From UBA4416 sp040376995 (lineage in GTDB: Bacteria; Bacteroidota; Bacteroidia; B-17B0; Aurantibacillaceae), in contig JBEIPP010000066.1 of the NCBI GenBank assembly GCA_040376995.1, positions 1 through 15,798 on the forward strand: DNA of 15,798 nt. The letters are read 5' to 3'. This document shows, in pieces, positions 14,765 to 15,798 of this stretch. The position numbers and the translations under genes were made by a program. Each line of letters begins with the position of its first letter. Position 1 is the first letter of the stretch. The notes beneath the pieces are model-generated. The model saw only the letters and a list, made by a program, of their open reading frames with translations, was not told the origin of the DNA and searched no databases.

Positions 14765-15115
14765 TTATAAATGCATGCTGTCTTTTTTTGCTAAAAGCAC
14801 ATCTTCTGATTCCACGTGATCATCGTCTTTTATACAGCAATCAACTGGGCAAACAGCTGCACATTGAGGCTCATCATGAAAACCAGCACACTCAGTGCAT
14901 TTATCAGTAGCAATGTAATAAACATCCATACTGTAAGGAGTTTGAGGAGCATTAGCATCTGCCGTTATTCCAGTGTTTTTTCCGGTAAACTCTCCTTTTA
15001 CTTTTGTTCCATCTGAGAAGCGCCATTCAGCACCACCTTCATATATAGCATTATTTGGACACTCTGGTTCACAAGCTCCACAATTAATGCATTCGTCTGT
15101 AATTTTAATAGCCAT
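14765..15115 (-). CDS. Ferredoxin with two [4Fe-4S] clusters
   Basis: A 116-residue low-potential electron carrier of the cytoplasm. Cluster motif one is CINCGACEPECP (Cys9, 12, 15, 19). Motif two is C-T-E-C, eight residues, C-A-A-V-C-P (Cys73, 76, 85, 89). The long spacer between them (about 20-72, containing EGGAEWRFSDGTK) and the eight-residue gap in motif two distinguish it from short clostridial ferredoxins and recall the Allochromatium/Pseudomonas type. Two further cysteines follow (Cys93, Cys94). It is divergent from the acyl-CoA reductase gene, with 56 bases between start codons; this neighbour pair recurs in Bacteroidota from memory, so the ferredoxin may supply electrons to a linked pathway. 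It ends against a bidirectional terminator. Confidence 0.95.
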   Translation of the reverse strand: MAIKITDECINCGACEPECPNNAIYEGGAEWRFSDGTKVKGEFTGKNTGITADANAPQTPYSMDVYYIATDKCTECAGFHDEPQCAAVCPVDCCIKDDDHVESEDVLLAKKDSMHL

Positions 15116-15151
15116 TTTTTCGTTAGTTTTGTGTTCTTAATTTAGAGACTG

Positions 15152-15159
15152 CAAATATA
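15152..15159 (-). promoter_or_regulatory. -7 promoter box of the ferredoxin gene (TATATTTG)
   Basis: On the minus strand TATATTTG is an exact match to TAnnTTTG. It lies 36 bases upstream of the ferredoxin ATG, giving a leader of about 30 bases, unlike the near-leaderless der and mutL. Confidence 0.55.
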
Positions 15160-15162
15160 AGA

Positions 15163-15170
15163 TAAATTTT
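15163..15170 (+). promoter_or_regulatory. Candidate -7 box of the acyl-CoA reductase gene (TAAATTTT)
   Basis: TAAATTTT fits TAnnTTTG except for the last base and ends one base before the ATG at 15172. It almost abuts the opposite-strand box at 15152-15159, so the divergent promoters would compete for polymerase. The match is weak. Confidence 0.25.
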
Positions 15171-15171
15171 T

Positions 15172-15798
15172 ATGACCTTAAAACAACGAGAACAAGGTTT
15201 TGTTCAATTAGGACTGTTTATAAATCGACATTTTTCAAATCAATGGCTTTCAAAAGAAGAACGTTTTCATAATGATTTACTAAAATTAACATCTATCGCC
15301 TTTTCATATAATGGCTGGTTTACCCCCGAAAGCGTTGCTCAAGCACTAAAAGGCTTAGCACTTATGTTAGAAGAGAAAAGTATTACCGAATTTTCTAAAA
15401 ATATTACAGAACCGCAAGAACCTAAAACTGTAGCTGTTATTATGGCCGGAAATATTCCAGCTGTTGGGTTTCATGATATGTTATGTGTATTATTAAGTGG
15501 ACACAATATATTAATAAAGGTATCTAGCGACGATCCTGCCTTTATTCCTTTTTTAGCAGGCATGTTAATTTATTACCAACAGGACTTTGCCCCTAAAATT
15601 AATTTCTCTGAAGGTAAACTTATAAATTTCGACTCTGTAATTGCCACCGGAAGTGATAATACTGCTAAGCACTTTGAATACTACTTTGGCAAATACCCGA
15701 ATATTATTCGTAAAAACAGAAGTTCGGTAGCCATTTTAAATGGAAAAGAAACCAAAGAAGAATTAACTCGTTTAGGAAAAGATATTTTTGATTATTAC
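15172..15798 (+). CDS. LuxC-family acyl-CoA reductase, N-terminal part (cut by window end)
   Basis: The frame is open from ATG 15172 to the last base, giving 209 residues of a longer protein. It begins MTLKQREQGFVQLG and continues with VAVIMAGNIPAVGFHDMLCVLLSG, ILIKVSSDDPAFIPFL, DSVIATGSDNTAKHFEYYFGKYPNIIRKNRSSVAIL. The AGNIP and IATGSDNTA segments are those of the NAD(P)-binding half of LuxC-type, aldehyde-dehydrogenase-like acyl-CoA reductases, which reduce fatty acyl-CoA to aldehyde. The catalytic cysteine region lies beyond the window. The gene is divergent from the dicluster ferredoxin gene. A role in lipid or wax-type metabolism is inferred from the family. No luciferase genes are visible, so bioluminescence is not suggested. 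Confidence 0.9.
   Translation, partial: MTLKQREQGFVQLGLFINRHFSNQWLSKEERFHNDLLKLTSIAFSYNGWFTPESVAQALKGLALMLEEKSITEFSKNITEPQEPKTVAVIMAGNIPAVGFHDMLCVLLSGHNILIKVSSDDPAFIPFLAGMLIYYQQDFAPKINFSEGKLINFDSVIATGSDNTAKHFEYYFGKYPNIIRKNRSSVAILNGKETKEELTRLGKDIFDYY

Noticed and set aside
14816..15016. Plus-strand open frame opposite the ferredoxin
   Set aside because: It is antisense to a conserved cysteine-motif protein, with no independent evidence.

Overview
This AT-rich, gene-dense window is chromosomal DNA from a member of the Bacteroidota. The evidence is the gene content: GldN of the type IX secretion/gliding machinery, a START-like domain protein of the Bacteroidota type, a DUF4159 protein, tandem rhomboids with a DUF6576-like tail, and a dicluster ferredoxin beside a LuxC-type acyl-CoA reductase. 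Several genes also have TAnnTTTG-type -7 boxes, and Shine-Dalgarno sequences are not obvious. A Flavobacteriales-like lineage is plausible, but the sequence does not fix the genus.

Layout. 1-805: 3' end of a UvrA excinuclease gene. 806-1138: intergenic region holding a structured repeat element (inverted 20-base arms around a three-way-junction-like core). 1139-3648: carA and der, each with its own promoter-like box, separated by a terminator. 3781-4641: a stand-alone gldN. 4829-7246: lon, with a strong terminator shared with the convergent strand. 7323-8974 (minus strand): an ECF-type sigma factor gene and, upstream of it, a gene fusing a histone-H1-like lysine-rich tail to a START-like domain. 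9105-14695: a tightly packed run of mutL, two rhomboids, a TPR/PD40 lipoprotein-free exported protein and DUF4159, ending at a terminator. 14765-15115 (minus strand): dicluster ferredoxin. 15172-end: divergent acyl-CoA reductase gene, cut by the window edge.

Themes. DNA repair (UvrA, MutL), protein quality control (Lon), intramembrane proteolysis (rhomboids), ribosome assembly (Der) and envelope/T9SS functions (GldN, PD40 protein) are represented, so most of the window is ordinary core genome. The least ordinary items are four. First, an identical 16-base perfect palindrome, CCCGATAGCTATCGGG, lies inside both repair genes, read in the same frame as Pro-Asp-Ser-Tyr-Arg and placed at insertion-tolerant points. 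Second, the START-like domain protein carries a 120-residue tail with 45 lysines and no acidic residue. Third, there is a folded repeat element downstream of uvrA. Fourth, MutL lacks key residues of the usual endonuclease motifs. No complete unknown multi-gene system is evident; the palindrome family is the best candidate for something underdescribed.
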